NCBI RefSeq assembly: GCF_021044585.1
Contig: NZ_CP087998.1
Span: 372,001 to 436,000 of the forward strand
Length of the DNA stretch: 64,000 nucleotides
Reading direction: 5' to 3'
Origin: Sulfurimonas sp. HSL-3221
GTDB taxonomy: Bacteria; Campylobacterota; Campylobacteria; Campylobacterales; Sulfurimonadaceae
This document shows positions 34,904 through 54,090 of the stretch, piece by piece. Made by a program: the position numbers and the translations under genes. Under the pieces are notes generated by a model. It was not told the DNA's origin. It was given only the letters and a program-made list of their open reading frames with translations, and did not search any database. Position 1 is the stretch's first letter. Each line of letters begins with the position of its first letter.

Positions 34904-35434
34904 ATGGCACATCAATGGTATTCTATCCAGACCTACGCAGGCAGTGAACGCAGCGTTAAAAACGCGATCCTCAACCTTGTCGACGAGCACAACCTTGCCG
35001 AGAAGATCAAAGAGGTCGTCGTCCCGACGGAAGACGTCATCGAGGTCAAAGACGGAAAGAAAAAGATCAGTGAACGTTCCCTCTATTCCGGTTACGTTTT
35101 TATCAATGTCGATCTTGATACGCCTACGCAGCACCTGATCCAGTCACTGCCGCGCGTTTCCGGTTTCATCGGTGAGGCCAACCACCCGACGCCGCTGAGC
35201 GAAAACGACATTAACACGATCCTCGACCGCGTCGAGAACCGCGCGGCGCCGAAACCGAAGGTCTACTTCGAAAACGGCGAGATGGTTCGTATCATCGACG
35301 GTCCGTTCGCGAACTTTACGGGCACGGTCGACGAGTACGACCTCGAGCACGGTACGCTCAAACTGAACGTTTCGATCTTTGGGCGCAGCACCCCGGTGGA
35401 CATTTCGTACACCCAGGTCGAAAAAATTATTTAA
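34904..35434 (+). CDS. nusG: Transcription termination/antitermination factor NusG
   Basis: A 176-residue protein that binds RNA polymerase and links it to Rho or to the ribosome. The NGN domain begins at WYSIQTYAGSERSVKNAI, and the C-terminal KOW domain contains NGEMVRIIDGPFANFTGTV. Length and domain order are normal for the family. The ribosome binding site GGGAGA lies before the ATG. It heads the ribosomal protein and RNA polymerase run that follows. Confidence 0.97.
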   Translation: MAHQWYSIQTYAGSERSVKNAILNLVDEHNLAEKIKEVVVPTEDVIEVKDGKKKISERSLYSGYVFINVDLDTPTQHLIQSLPRVSGFIGEANHPTPLSENDINTILDRVENRAAPKPKVYFENGEMVRIIDGPFANFTGTVDEYDLEHGTLKLNVSIFGRSTPVDISYTQVEKII

Positions 35435-35458
35435 TCTTACAAAGGAAAAGGAAGCACA

Positions 35459-35884
35459 ATGGCAAAGAAAGTCATGGGTTATATCAAGTTGCAAATTCAA
35501 GCCGGCGCTGCCAACCCGGCACCTCCGGTCGGTCCTGCGCTGGGTCAGCGCGGCGTCAACATCATGGAATTCTGTAAAGCATTCAATGAGAAGACAAAAG
35601 ACAAAGCGGGCTTCAAAGTTCCGACCATTATTACGGTCTACAACGACAGAAGCTTCTCTTTTATCACAAAACAGCCGCCGGCATCTGCACTGCTGATGAA
35701 AGCAGCCGGCATCAAGAAGGGTTCTGACAACCCGCTGAAAAACAAAGTCGCCAAGATCACTAAGGCACAGCTGATGGAAGTCGTCAAGATGAAAATCGCC
35801 GACCTTAACACCGACGACGAAGAGCAGGCAGCAAAGATTCTTGCCGGTTCCGCTCGTGCGATGGGCCTCGAAATTACAGAGTAA
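35459..35884 (+). CDS. rplK: 50S ribosomal protein L11
   Basis: A 141-residue protein of the L7/L12 stalk base that binds the GTPase centre of 23S rRNA. The N-domain has the conserved Pro-rich segment [21 protein letters not shown], and the C-terminal RNA-binding domain ends [11 protein letters not shown]. Preceded by AAAGGAAAAGG. It begins 24 bases after nusG. Confidence 0.97.
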   Translation: MAKKVMGYIKLQIQAGAANPAPPVGPALGQRGVNIMEFCKAFNEKTKDKAGFKVPTIITVYNDRSFSFITKQPPASALLMKAAGIKKGSDNPLKNKVAKITKAQLMEVVKMKIADLNTDDEEQAAKILAGSARAMGLEITE

Positions 35885-35957
35885 CTGTAACCAATCGAAC
35901 TATCTTCGACCGCAAAGATAGAAAAAAACTGCGGCAGAATAAATTCAGGAGAATAAA

Positions 35958-36653
35958 ATGGCTAGCAAGCGTTATAAGCAGCTGAATGAAAAAATCGACG
36001 CAGCGAAACAGTACAGCGTCGTTGAAGCGGCAGCGTTCGTCAAAGAACTGCAGTCTGCGAAATTTGATGAAACGGTTGAAATCGCGATGAACCTGGGTGT
36101 TGACCCGCGCCACGCTGACCAGATGGTCCGCGGTGCCGTTGTGCTTCCTCACGGTACAGGTAAAAAAGTTCGCGTTGCCGTTTTCGCCAAAGGTGCGAAA
36201 ATCGACGAGGCAAAAGAAGCCGGTGCTGATATCGTCGGTACGGATGAACTCGTTGAGATGATCCAGGCGGGCAACATGCCGTTTGACGTTGTTGTCGCTG
36301 CACCGGACTGTATGGGTGTCGTCGGTAAGATCGGTCGTATCCTCGGGCCAAAAGGCCTGATGCCGAACCCGAAAACGGGTACGGTAACACCGGACGTCGC
36401 TACCGCAGTCAAAAACGTCAAAGGCGGCCAGGTCGCTTTCCGTGTTGACAAAAAAGGTAACATCCACGCCGGTATCGGTAAAGCAAGCTTCGACGCTGAC
36501 AAGATCGCGGAGAACGTCAAAGCGTTCGTCGCAGCGATCAACAAGCAGAAGCCGGCTTCTTCCAAAGGCCGCTACATCAAGAACGCTGCGCTCTCTCTGA
36601 CGATGAGCCCGGCGCTCAAATTTGACGTCGCCGAACTGGCAGACATCAAGTAA
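35958..36653 (+). CDS. rplA: 50S ribosomal protein L1
   Basis: A 231-residue protein of the mobile L1 stalk. The signature [20 protein letters not shown] is present. In E. coli, L1 represses rplKA translation by binding the rplK leader. The gene starts with the ribosome binding site AGGAGA. The 73-base gap from rplK contains a short stem CTATCTT/AAGATAG. Confidence 0.97.
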   Translation: MASKRYKQLNEKIDAAKQYSVVEAAAFVKELQSAKFDETVEIAMNLGVDPRHADQMVRGAVVLPHGTGKKVRVAVFAKGAKIDEAKEAGADIVGTDELVEMIQAGNMPFDVVVAAPDCMGVVGKIGRILGPKGLMPNPKTGTVTPDVATAVKNVKGGQVAFRVDKKGNIHAGIGKASFDADKIAENVKAFVAAINKQKPASSKGRYIKNAALSLTMSPALKFDVAELADIK

Positions 36654-36828
36654 TTTCTTCCCCTCCGGGGGACGGAAGTCTTGCGTTTGACATCACGGAT
36701 GCCAGACGCAAGATTTTCACTAAACGAAGATCTGAAATCTTTGGACTGAAGAGAGTTGGGGGCAGCCTGTGCTGCTTAATCGGCCTTTCCCCGCCCCGCT
36801 TGAAGTTAAAGTCTGGAAAGGAGAACGA
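36654..36828 (+). promoter_or_regulatory. Candidate L10 leader (autoregulatory) before rplJ
   Basis: A structured 175-base leader between rplA and rplJ. There is a long imperfect stem AAGTCTTGCGT/ACGCAAGATTTT (36676-36716), an earlier overlapping stem CTTCC/GGAAG, and a GC-rich element (GGGGGCAGCCTGTGCTGC) before the ribosome binding site. The L10-(L12) complex binds such a leader in many bacteria to repress rplJL. The exact consensus could not be tested here. Confidence 0.5.
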
Positions 36829-37311
36829 ATGACAAGAGCTGAAAAAACGGAAGTCGTCAACTACCTCACCGGTGAATTCGGAAGTGTTGCGGCCGTCGTT
36901 ATCTGTGACTATAACGGTCTTGGTGTTGCTGACCTCGAAGAACTGCGCGGTATGGCACGTCAAAGCGATGCGAAAGTTCAGGTTGTTAAAAACACCCTGG
37001 CGAACATTGCTCTGGCAAACGCAGAGATGACAGGCGTCGAGCTGAAAGATATGAACATCTTCATCTGGTCCGACGACGTTATCGGTGCGGCGAAAGTTGC
37101 GGCGGATTTCGCAAAGAAAAACGAGAAACTGAGCATCAAAGCCGGTTACCTCGACAAAGAGCCTGCGGACAAAGCGAAAATTGAAGCTTTCGCAAAACTC
37201 CCGGGTCGCAACGAACTGCTTGGCATGCTGGCTGCTACCTGGATGGCACCGCTCACCAACTTTACGATCGGTCTCGATGCGCTTAGAAAGAAGCGCGAAG
37301 AAGAGGCTTAA
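36829..37311 (+). CDS. rplJ: 50S ribosomal protein L10
   Basis: A 160-residue protein that anchors the L7/L12 dimers to the ribosome. The N-terminal domain contains VVICDYNGLGVADLEELR and VVKNTLANIA, and the C-terminal helix that binds L12 ends LDALRKKREEEA. I chose the ATG at 36829 with GGAAAGGAG upstream. An upstream in-frame ATG at 36769 lies within the structured leader. Confidence 0.96.
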   Translation: MTRAEKTEVVNYLTGEFGSVAAVVICDYNGLGVADLEELRGMARQSDAKVQVVKNTLANIALANAEMTGVELKDMNIFIWSDDVIGAAKVAADFAKKNEKLSIKAGYLDKEPADKAKIEAFAKLPGRNELLGMLAATWMAPLTNFTIGLDALRKKREEEA

Positions 37312-37342
37312 TTACTTATACTAAAACCATTAGGAGATAAAA

Positions 37343-37711
37343 ATGGCTGTCACTAAAGAAGACGTACTCGAGTACATCTCTAACCTTTCCGTTCTCGAAC
37401 TGTCCGAACTTGTTAAAGAGTTCGAAGAAAAATTCGGCGTATCTGCTCAGCCGGTCGCTGTTGCCGGCGCTGCTGTAGCTGCTGAAGCTGCCGAAGAAAA
37501 AACTGAATTTGACGTTATCCTCAAAGACGCTGGTGCGAAGAAGATCAACGTTATTAAAGTTGTCCGCGGCCTGACTGGTCTCGGCCTCAAAGAAGCGAAA
37601 GAAGCGGTTGAAACTGCCGGTTCTGTCATCAAAGAAGGCGTCGACAAAGAGACTGCCGAAGCTGCAAAGAAAGAACTCGAAGAAGCTGGCGCTTCTGTCG
37701 AACTCAAGTAA
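37343..37711 (+). CDS. rplL: 50S ribosomal protein L7/L12
   Basis: A 122-residue acidic stalk protein that recruits translational GTPases. Layout: N-terminal dimerisation domain (about 1-35), an Ala/Val-rich flexible hinge ([15 protein letters not shown]), and the C-terminal factor-binding domain ([24 protein letters not shown]). It is followed by a terminator or attenuator and a long stem-loop before rpoB. Confidence 0.97.
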   Translation: MAVTKEDVLEYISNLSVLELSELVKEFEEKFGVSAQPVAVAGAAVAAEAAEEKTEFDVILKDAGAKKINVIKVVRGLTGLGLKEAKEAVETAGSVIKEGVDKETAEAAKKELEEAGASVELK

Positions 37712-37725
37712 GTTTCACTATCATA

Positions 37726-37754
37726 TCGGAAGGCCTTGCCTTCCGAGCTTTTTT
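37726..37754 (+). terminator. Intrinsic terminator/attenuator between rplL and rpoB
   Basis: A perfect eight-base stem TCGGAAGG/CCTTCCGA with a five-base loop, then GC and six T. This is the position of the E. coli rplL-rpoB attenuator, which lets only part of transcription continue into rpoBC. Confidence 0.85.
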
Positions 37755-37756
37755 CC

Positions 37757-37800
37757 GGGCGCTTTTGCCATCCGTTTTTGTACGGCTGGCAAAAGTGCCC
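37757..37800 (+). other. Long stem-loop, possible RNase III site
   Basis: Left arm 37757-37770 pairs with right arm 37787-37800 over 14 base pairs (one G-T). A further CCGT/ACGG stem is inside the loop. In E. coli an RNase III site follows the rplL-rpoB attenuator at the same place, so this is a good candidate. That is inference from position and shape. Confidence 0.6.
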
Positions 37801-37848
37801 TTACGTCGTTTATGGCAGGGACGCCTGCTTAGACACTGCACTTACTGA

Positions 37849-46546
<8,698 letters not shown>

Positions 46547-46694
46547 GCATCTCTCTCGCGGGGCTGCCCCGCACCCTCACTCCCCTTTCTCTTAAGATAA
46601 GCTAAAATTCAACTAAACTTTAGTATTATTTCGCGTTCAATACTCTCTCGTGAGAAGTATCTACTGGAACATTTTAAATTATGAAAGGATTCAA

Positions 46695-47069
46695 ATGCCT
46701 ACAATCAATCAGTTGATTCGTAAAGAGCGCAAGGCTGCGATCAAGAAATCCAAGTCTCCTGCACTCGTAAACTGCCCGCAGCGCCGCGGCGTCTGTACGC
46801 GCGTTTACACGACAACACCGAAGAAACCGAACTCGGCGCTTCGTAAAGTCGCAAAAGTCCGCCTGACATCAGGATTCGAGGTTATCTCTTACATCGGTGG
46901 TGAAGGTCACAACCTGCAAGAGCACTCTATCGTTCTCGTACGCGGCGGTCGTGTCAAAGACCTTCCGGGTGTTAAGTATCACATCGTTCGCGGTGCGCTC
47001 GATACTGCCGGTGTTGCCAACCGTACGGTTGCACGTTCTAAATACGGTACGAAACGTCCGAAGAAATAA
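46695..47069 (+). CDS. rpsL: 30S ribosomal protein S12
   Basis: A 124-residue protein of the decoding centre. The streptomycin-resistance positions corresponding to Lys43 ([10 protein letters not shown]) and Lys88 ([10 protein letters not shown]) are the susceptible lysines. The start is the ATG before [12 protein letters not shown], with AAAGGA upstream. It is the first gene of the rpsL-rpsG-fusA group, separated from rpoC by 148 bases. Confidence 0.96.
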   Translation: MPTINQLIRKERKAAIKKSKSPALVNCPQRRGVCTRVYTTTPKKPNSALRKVAKVRLTSGFEVISYIGGEGHNLQEHSIVLVRGGRVKDLPGVKYHIVRGALDTAGVANRTVARSKYGTKRPKK

Positions 47070-47174
47070 GAACGTCCCTATAGTCAAGCATTGAGTATCG
47101 GGGGATTGCCCTGAGAAGATGTGAATACAAAGCGAGAGCTTTGAGTAAATTTTGAAAAAAATTGAAGCAAATAA

Positions 47175-47651
<477 letters not shown>

Positions 47652-47735
47652 TCGTTATGCAACCCTTCCGTGCTACTATCGCGTCTCGCTTTAGGGCACG
47701 GTCCCCTCTAACTACTATATCTAAGGCTAATAACA

Positions 47736-49815
<2,080 letters not shown>

Positions 49816-49826
<11 letters not shown>

Positions 49827-49854
49827 GCCGTTGCTCCCGGAGCCTACGGGCTCT
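49816..49854 (+). terminator. Double stem-loop at the end of fusA
   Basis: The first stem holds the fusA stop codon in its loop (49816-49834). A second stem GAGCC/GGCTC at 49840-49853 is closed by a TACG tetraloop of the stable cUACGg type and is followed by a short pyrimidine stretch. It overlaps the end of the convergent DUF3108 gene. It is probably a transcription-end structure, but the T run is poor. Confidence 0.5.
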
Positions 49855-50593
49855 CTTTCAACCACTCCCGCTCTACTTTCAAATCACCAAACAGTAAAAC
49901 ATCCTGTAAGATAGCACTTTTAACGTAAAACGATTCGTCCGTTTCGATTGCCATCTCCCCGTGGGCACTTCGGAAAATATCCTGATCGAGCTGGACCCTG
50001 TAGTGGTATGGTAAGAGGGTGCGTTCGATATGCACTTTTCCCCCGCCTGCCCCCGCGGCATTGAAGGTCAGGGGCTGCTCCGGCACGAGCGTTGCGAGCT
50101 GCTGCCGGACATTGAAATAGAGGGTCAGCAGGTCGTTGTCGGCGCGATAGGGTTCGCGTAGGAAGGCGCGGTGCTCGGCGGGTCTTATTGTCGTGACATA
50201 GCGCATGGAGGCGGCGTCGAACCGGCGCAGGGTAACGCGCATTTTTTCGTGTTGGGAGCGGTAGATGCCGCCGGGCCCGAAACGGTAGAGCTGTTCGCGG
50301 CGGTAGTCGTCCATCGTCCGTAGGACGCGGTAGCGTTCGGGAACAAGGCGTCCCTCGGCGTCGATACGCCCCTCGCTCTGAAAAAATTCGCTGTGATGGT
50401 GCGCGAGCAGGGCGGCAACGCCTTGCAGCGTCGCGTTCGCTTCGATGCGGTAACGGCCCGCGTCTGTCTGGAGCCTCAGTGTGGCGCTCCCGACCTGCCC
50501 GATGACCCAGAATGAAATGGCATAGCGCGCTTCGATCGTTCCGGCGTACAGGCTGAATGCGGCGGCGGTGAACAGGGCGAGCATACGCATCAT
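49844..50593 (-). CDS. DUF3108-domain exported protein
   Basis: A 249-residue protein with an N-terminal signal peptide (cleavage near SLYAG). It is mostly beta-strands with the family pattern ARYAISFWVIGQVGSATLRLQ and VERTLL-type strands, which I recognise as DUF3108, a periplasmic or outer-membrane-associated family of unknown function. It follows bpt by six bases, and its first three in-frame ATGs (codons 1, 2 and 4) make the start slightly uncertain. It converges on fusA. Confidence 0.7.
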   Translation of the reverse strand: MMRMLALFTAAAFSLYAGTIEARYAISFWVIGQVGSATLRLQTDAGRYRIEANATLQGVAALLAHHHSEFFQSEGRIDAEGRLVPERYRVLRTMDDYRREQLYRFGPGGIYRSQHEKMRVTLRRFDAASMRYVTTIRPAEHRAFLREPYRADNDLLTLYFNVRQQLATLVPEQPLTFNAAGAGGGKVHIERTLLPYHYRVQLDQDIFRSAHGEMAIETDESFYVKSAILQDVLLFGDLKVEREWLKESP

Positions 50594-50599
50594 ACGAGC

Positions 50600-51343
50600 C
50601 TAGGAGGGGAGGTCGGTCCAGATGTCGGTCTCTTCGTCGGCGGGGCGTCCCTGCAGCTGCAGAAGAGGGGTGTAGGCGCGTTTGTACATTAGGCTTTGGC
50701 ACCCTTCGACATAGTAGCCGAGATAGATCCAGGGCAGGCCGCGCTCCTTGGCCATTTTGATCTGCTGCAGCAGGGAGTATTTTCCGAGGGAGCGGCCGGC
50801 GTACTCGGGATCATAGTAGAAGTAGATCGAGGAGATGCCGCTGGGAAGGATATCGATGAGATCGACGCCGATGAGGCGTTCCCGGTCGAAATAGAGCACC
50901 TCGTAGCCGAAGTCGTTGTAGCCGTGAACGAAAGAGCTGTAGTAGTTGCGGGGCGTGACGGGCTGCTCGTCCCATCCGCGGTGGTGGTGCATATAGTGGT
51001 GATAGTCGGTGAAGAGCTCGAGGTGTTTCCGGCTCATCCCGGGGCGGCGGATCATGACACTGAGGTCCTCGTTTTTTCGCAGGACCCGTTTTTCCGAGCG
51101 GCTGAACCGGTAGGACGCGACGTCTATCTTGATACTTTCGCAGGCGCTGCAGTCGCTGCAGATGGGCCGGAAGAACATCTCGCCGAATCGGCGCCAGCCC
51201 CGGCGAATGAGGTGATCGCAGTAGCTCGGAGAACAGTGGGCGATGATCTTGTAGTGCGTCGTCTGCCCTTGATCGGGGAGGTAGGCGCACTTCTCTTCGA
51301 GGGCGCACTCTTTGAGCAGCCGGTTCGCGCCCTGGGTTTTCAT
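50600..51343 (-). CDS. bpt: Bpt-type aspartate/glutamate leucyltransferase
   Basis: A 247-residue aminoacyl-tRNA-protein transferase that adds Leu to proteins with N-terminal Asp or Glu, so marking them for ClpS/ClpAP degradation. It is assigned by the conserved N-terminal Cys-rich region (CAYLPDQ, CSPSYCDHLIRRGWRRFGEMFFRP, CSDCSAC) and the later YYDPEYAGRSLGKYSL. It overlaps the coiled-coil lipoprotein gene by four bases and is part of the prfB-lipoprotein-bpt-DUF3108 minus-strand operon. Confidence 0.93.
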   Translation of the reverse strand: MKTQGANRLLKECALEEKCAYLPDQGQTTHYKIIAHCSPSYCDHLIRRGWRRFGEMFFRPICSDCSACESIKIDVASYRFSRSEKRVLRKNEDLSVMIRRPGMSRKHLELFTDYHHYMHHHRGWDEQPVTPRNYYSSFVHGYNDFGYEVLYFDRERLIGVDLIDILPSGISSIYFYYDPEYAGRSLGKYSLLQQIKMAKERGLPWIYLGYYVEGCQSLMYKRAYTPLLQLQGRPADEETDIWTDLPS

Positions 51344-51942
51344 CGCTTCTGCTCGATCAGCTTCGTGGTGGTGTGTTCGAGGGTGTCGATGAGACGGTTC
51401 TCCTGTTCGGGGGAGAGTTTGCCGGAGGTGATGGAGTCGAGCATCTTCTCGGCCATCTTCATCTTCATCTCCTGCTCCTGGATCCGGAGCTTGTAGAGGA
51501 GCTCGTCCTCATGGATCTTGAGGCGCTCCTTGCGGTTCTTGCCGGTGTAGTAGAAGAGGAACCAGAAGAGCAGGAGCAGGGCGGCGCCGATCAGCCAGAC
51601 AAAATAGGTCGCCTCTTCATGCTCTTTCTCGATGGCGATCTTCTTGGTCTGGGCCTCCTCCATCGCCACCTCTTTGGTGATGCCGGCCTTGGCAACGTCG
51701 GTCTCGGAAATGAGCTTCTGGACTTCGATGTCGCGCGCTTTGTTGATCAGGGCGATCTCTTTGTCGGCGTCGGCTTTGATCTTGGCCGTTTCGATCTTTT
51801 CGGAGCGTTCGCGCAGCTGTTGCGGGGTCGCGTAGGGGCCTTTGGGGTTCTGTCCCATCAGGTAGGGCTGCTGGCGGCTGTTGCTTTCACCGCAGCCCAA
51901 GAGCAGCAGCAGCGGAAACAGAGCGAGGATCAGCCCGCGCAT
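51340..51942 (-). CDS. Predicted lipoprotein with coiled coils and one TM helix
   Basis: A 200-residue protein. The signal peptide ends in the lipobox LLLGC (Cys17). A charged coiled coil (about 42-105), a membrane helix (about 112-133) and a second charged helix (about 135-185) follow. If it is a lipoprotein the first coil is periplasmic and the second cytoplasmic. If the first segment is instead a signal anchor, the topology is the same. I recognise no family. It lies immediately after prfB. Confidence 0.65.
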   Translation of the reverse strand: MRGLILALFPLLLLLGCGESNSRQQPYLMGQNPKGPYATPQQLRERSEKIETAKIKADADKEIALINKARDIEVQKLISETDVAKAGITKEVAMEEAQTKKIAIEKEHEEATYFVWLIGAALLLLFWFLFYYTGKNRKERLKIHEDELLYKLRIQEQEMKMKMAEKMLDSITSGKLSPEQENRLIDTLEHTTTKLIEQKR

Positions 51943-51943
51943 G

Positions 51944-53041
51944 CTAGCCCCTGCTCTGCGTGATCAGTACCCCTTCGAGCATCTTGTCGATGTCGCCGTC
52001 GAGGATGCCCGTGACGTTGGAGTAGGCCTCGTTCGAACGGGTGTCCTTGACCTGCTGGTAGGGCTGCATGACGTAGGAGCGGATCTGGTGCCCCCAGCCG
52101 ATCTCGCTCTTCTCGATCCCGGCTTCCTCCGCGCGTTTGAGTTCGAGTTCATACTCGTAGAGGCGGGATTTGAGCATCTTCATGGCCGTGGCCTTGTTCT
52201 TGTGCTGGCTCCGGTCGTTCTGGCACTGCACGACGATATTCGTCGGAATGTGGGTGATACGGATGGCCGATTCGGTCTTGTTGACGTGCTGGCCGCCGGC
52301 GCCGGAGGCGCGGTAGGTGTCGATACGGATATCCTTGTCCTCGATGACGATGTCGATGTCATCCTCGATCTCCGGGGAGACGAGCACCGAGGTAAAGGAG
52401 GTGTGGCGCTTGGCGTTGGAGTCGAAGGGGCTGATGCGCACGAGGCGGTGAATGCCGTTTTCGACTTTCAGGTAGCCGTAGGCGTTCTCGCCCTTGATGA
52501 TGATGGAGGCGTCTTTGATCCCCGCCTCTTCGCCGCTTTGGTAGTCGAGGGTCTCGACGCTGAAGCCGCGCCGTTCCGCCCAGCGGGTATACATCCGCAG
52601 CAAAATGGAGGCCCAGTCCTGGGACTCGGTACCGCCCGCGCCCGGGTGGATGGAGACGATGGCGTTGTTGCCGTCGTTGGGACCGCTGAGCAGCACCTCA
52701 ATTTCCATGGTGCGGACGTTCTCTTCCAGATCGGCGGCTTCGTCGAAGAGGGTCTGGACCGTCTCCTCGTCACCCTCCTCCTTGGCCATCTCGTAGAGGT
52801 CGGCGGCGTCGTCGAGGGCCCCGGCTGCGGTCTCGTATTTGGCGAGTTTGCGTTCCAGCTGGGTCTTCTCTTTCTGCACGACCGCGGCGTTGGCGGCGTC
52901 GTTCCAGAAGTCCTGGGAGTTTTCCAGCTCCGCGATCGCTTCCAGGCGGGTGTTGATGGCATCGGGCTGGACGACGCCCGTAATATTCTGCATCTTCGTT
53001 TTAAGGGTTTTCAGCAGTTCGCCGTATTCGTAATGGTCCAA
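51944..53041 (-). CDS. prfB: Peptide chain release factor 2
   Basis: Terminates translation at UGA and UAA. It is 365 residues long. It has the peptidyl-hydrolysis GGQ motif in SGAGGQHVN and the stop-recognition segment near [19 protein letters not shown]. The whole gene is one uninterrupted frame, with no in-frame UGA or programmed +1 frameshift near codon 25 as in E. coli. This is the usual Campylobacterota state. It heads the minus-strand operon that includes the lipoprotein, bpt and the DUF3108 protein. Confidence 0.96.
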   Translation of the reverse strand: MDHYEYGELLKTLKTKMQNITGVVQPDAINTRLEAIAELENSQDFWNDAANAAVVQKEKTQLERKLAKYETAAGALDDAADLYEMAKEEGDEETVQTLFDEAADLEENVRTMEIEVLLSGPNDGNNAIVSIHPGAGGTESQDWASILLRMYTRWAERRGFSVETLDYQSGEEAGIKDASIIIKGENAYGYLKVENGIHRLVRISPFDSNAKRHTSFTSVLVSPEIEDDIDIVIEDKDIRIDTYRASGAGGQHVNKTESAIRITHIPTNIVVQCQNDRSQHKNKATAMKMLKSRLYEYELELKRAEEAGIEKSEIGWGHQIRSYVMQPYQQVKDTRSNEAYSNVTGILDGDIDKMLEGVLITQSRG

Positions 53042-53102
53042 AAATGTCTCTCCAAAAATAGATCAGATATAATGCCGATTATATTCAATAGAGGCTTAAA
53101 AC

Positions 53103-53924
53103 ATGGAGATTATCAAGAGCCCCAATGCCCTGAAAGCCGCGCTTAAAGCGACGCAGGGCAGTGTCGGCTTCGTTCCGACGATGGGGGCGCTTCACATCGG
53201 TCACAAGACGCTGATCCAGGCGGCCAGAGAGGCGAACGACATCGTCGTCGTCTCCATCTTCGTCAACCCGACGCAGTTCCTCGCCGGGGAGGACTTGGAG
53301 AGCTATCCGCGCCGCAAAGAGGCCGACGAAAAGATCTGCAGCCTGGCCGGGGTGGATTACCTCTTCTACCCCGATGTGTCTGACATGTACGGCGAGGACG
53401 AAGTGAGCCTCATCGCCCCGGATGTACGCGGCTACATTCTCGAAGGAACGTCGCGCCCGGGGCATTTTAGCGGGGTGCTGACGGTCGTCAACAAGCTGCT
53501 CAATATCGTCCGTCCCGACCGCGCCTATTTCGGCCGGAAAGATGCCCAGCAGCTGATGCTCATCCAGACGATGGTCAAGAACCTTTTTATGGACGTCGAG
53601 ATCGTGCCGTGCCATACGGTACGCGACAGCGACGGGCTGGCACTGAGTTCGCGCAACGCCTACCTCTCCGCCGACGAACGCGGCGAAGCACTGAAGATCT
53701 CCCGCGCACTCACGAAGGCGTCGCATCTGGTCGGAAGGGGGGTCCTGGAAAGCGACCGCCTTTATGCGGAGATGCTGGCCGTCCTGGAACCGCTGGAAGT
53801 CGAACATGTGGCCATCGTCAACCGGGCGTTTATGCCGATAGACACCGTCGACGTCGGCAATACGATCATTCTTGTCGAGGCGGTTGTCGGGACGACGCGG
53901 CTTTTGGATAACGTCTGGATTTGA
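53103..53924 (+). CDS. panC: Pantothenate synthetase
   Basis: Condenses pantoate and beta-alanine to pantothenate using ATP. It is 273 residues long. Class I-like HIGH motif MGALHIGH at residue about 22-29, the KMSKS-like DGLALSSRNAYLS, and the dimer core NPTQF are present. A TATAAT-like box lies upstream (about 53069-53074) in the short divergent gap from prfB. It is monocistronic, with no pan gene adjacent. Confidence 0.96.
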   Translation: MEIIKSPNALKAALKATQGSVGFVPTMGALHIGHKTLIQAAREANDIVVVSIFVNPTQFLAGEDLESYPRRKEADEKICSLAGVDYLFYPDVSDMYGEDEVSLIAPDVRGYILEGTSRPGHFSGVLTVVNKLLNIVRPDRAYFGRKDAQQLMLIQTMVKNLFMDVEIVPCHTVRDSDGLALSSRNAYLSADERGEALKISRALTKASHLVGRGVLESDRLYAEMLAVLEPLEVEHVAIVNRAFMPIDTVDVGNTIILVEAVVGTTRLLDNVWI

Positions 53925-53942
53925 GTTAGGTTGTTCGTTCCC

Positions 53943-53989
53943 TTTCTTCTTTGCTCGCACAAAGAAGAAACCGAACCCGAAAGAAGAAA
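53943..53989 (+). repeat. Inverted repeat with a second copy of one arm
   Basis: TTTCTTCTTTG (53943-53953) and CAAAGAAGAAA (53960-53970) form a perfect 11-base stem with a CTCGCA loop. A second copy of the right arm, AAAGAAGAAA, lies at 53980-53989 and could pair with the same left arm. The whole interval to the ftsI end (53925-54090) has no credible gene. Confidence 0.6.
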
Positions 53990-54090
53990 GTGCGAAAGGC
54001 TGCCGCTTTCGGGGCATGCCATCCCCCGGTGATCCGGCTGACACGCTAAGGACCGTTTCTGACTTGACAGAAGAAATGTAAGCTTACTAC

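Noticed and set aside
51944-53041. Programmed frameshift in prfB
   Set aside because: The gene is one frame from ATG to stop. No in-frame TGA with a slippery CTT is seen near codon 25.
51881-53146. Antisense open frame opposite prfB
   Set aside because: prfB carries all RF2 motifs. The opposite translation is a Val/Gly/Asp-rich shadow.
53872-54081. 69-codon open frame after panC
   Set aside because: Overlaps the end of panC, no ribosome binding site, and the translation follows the inverted-repeat region, so it is not a credible gene.
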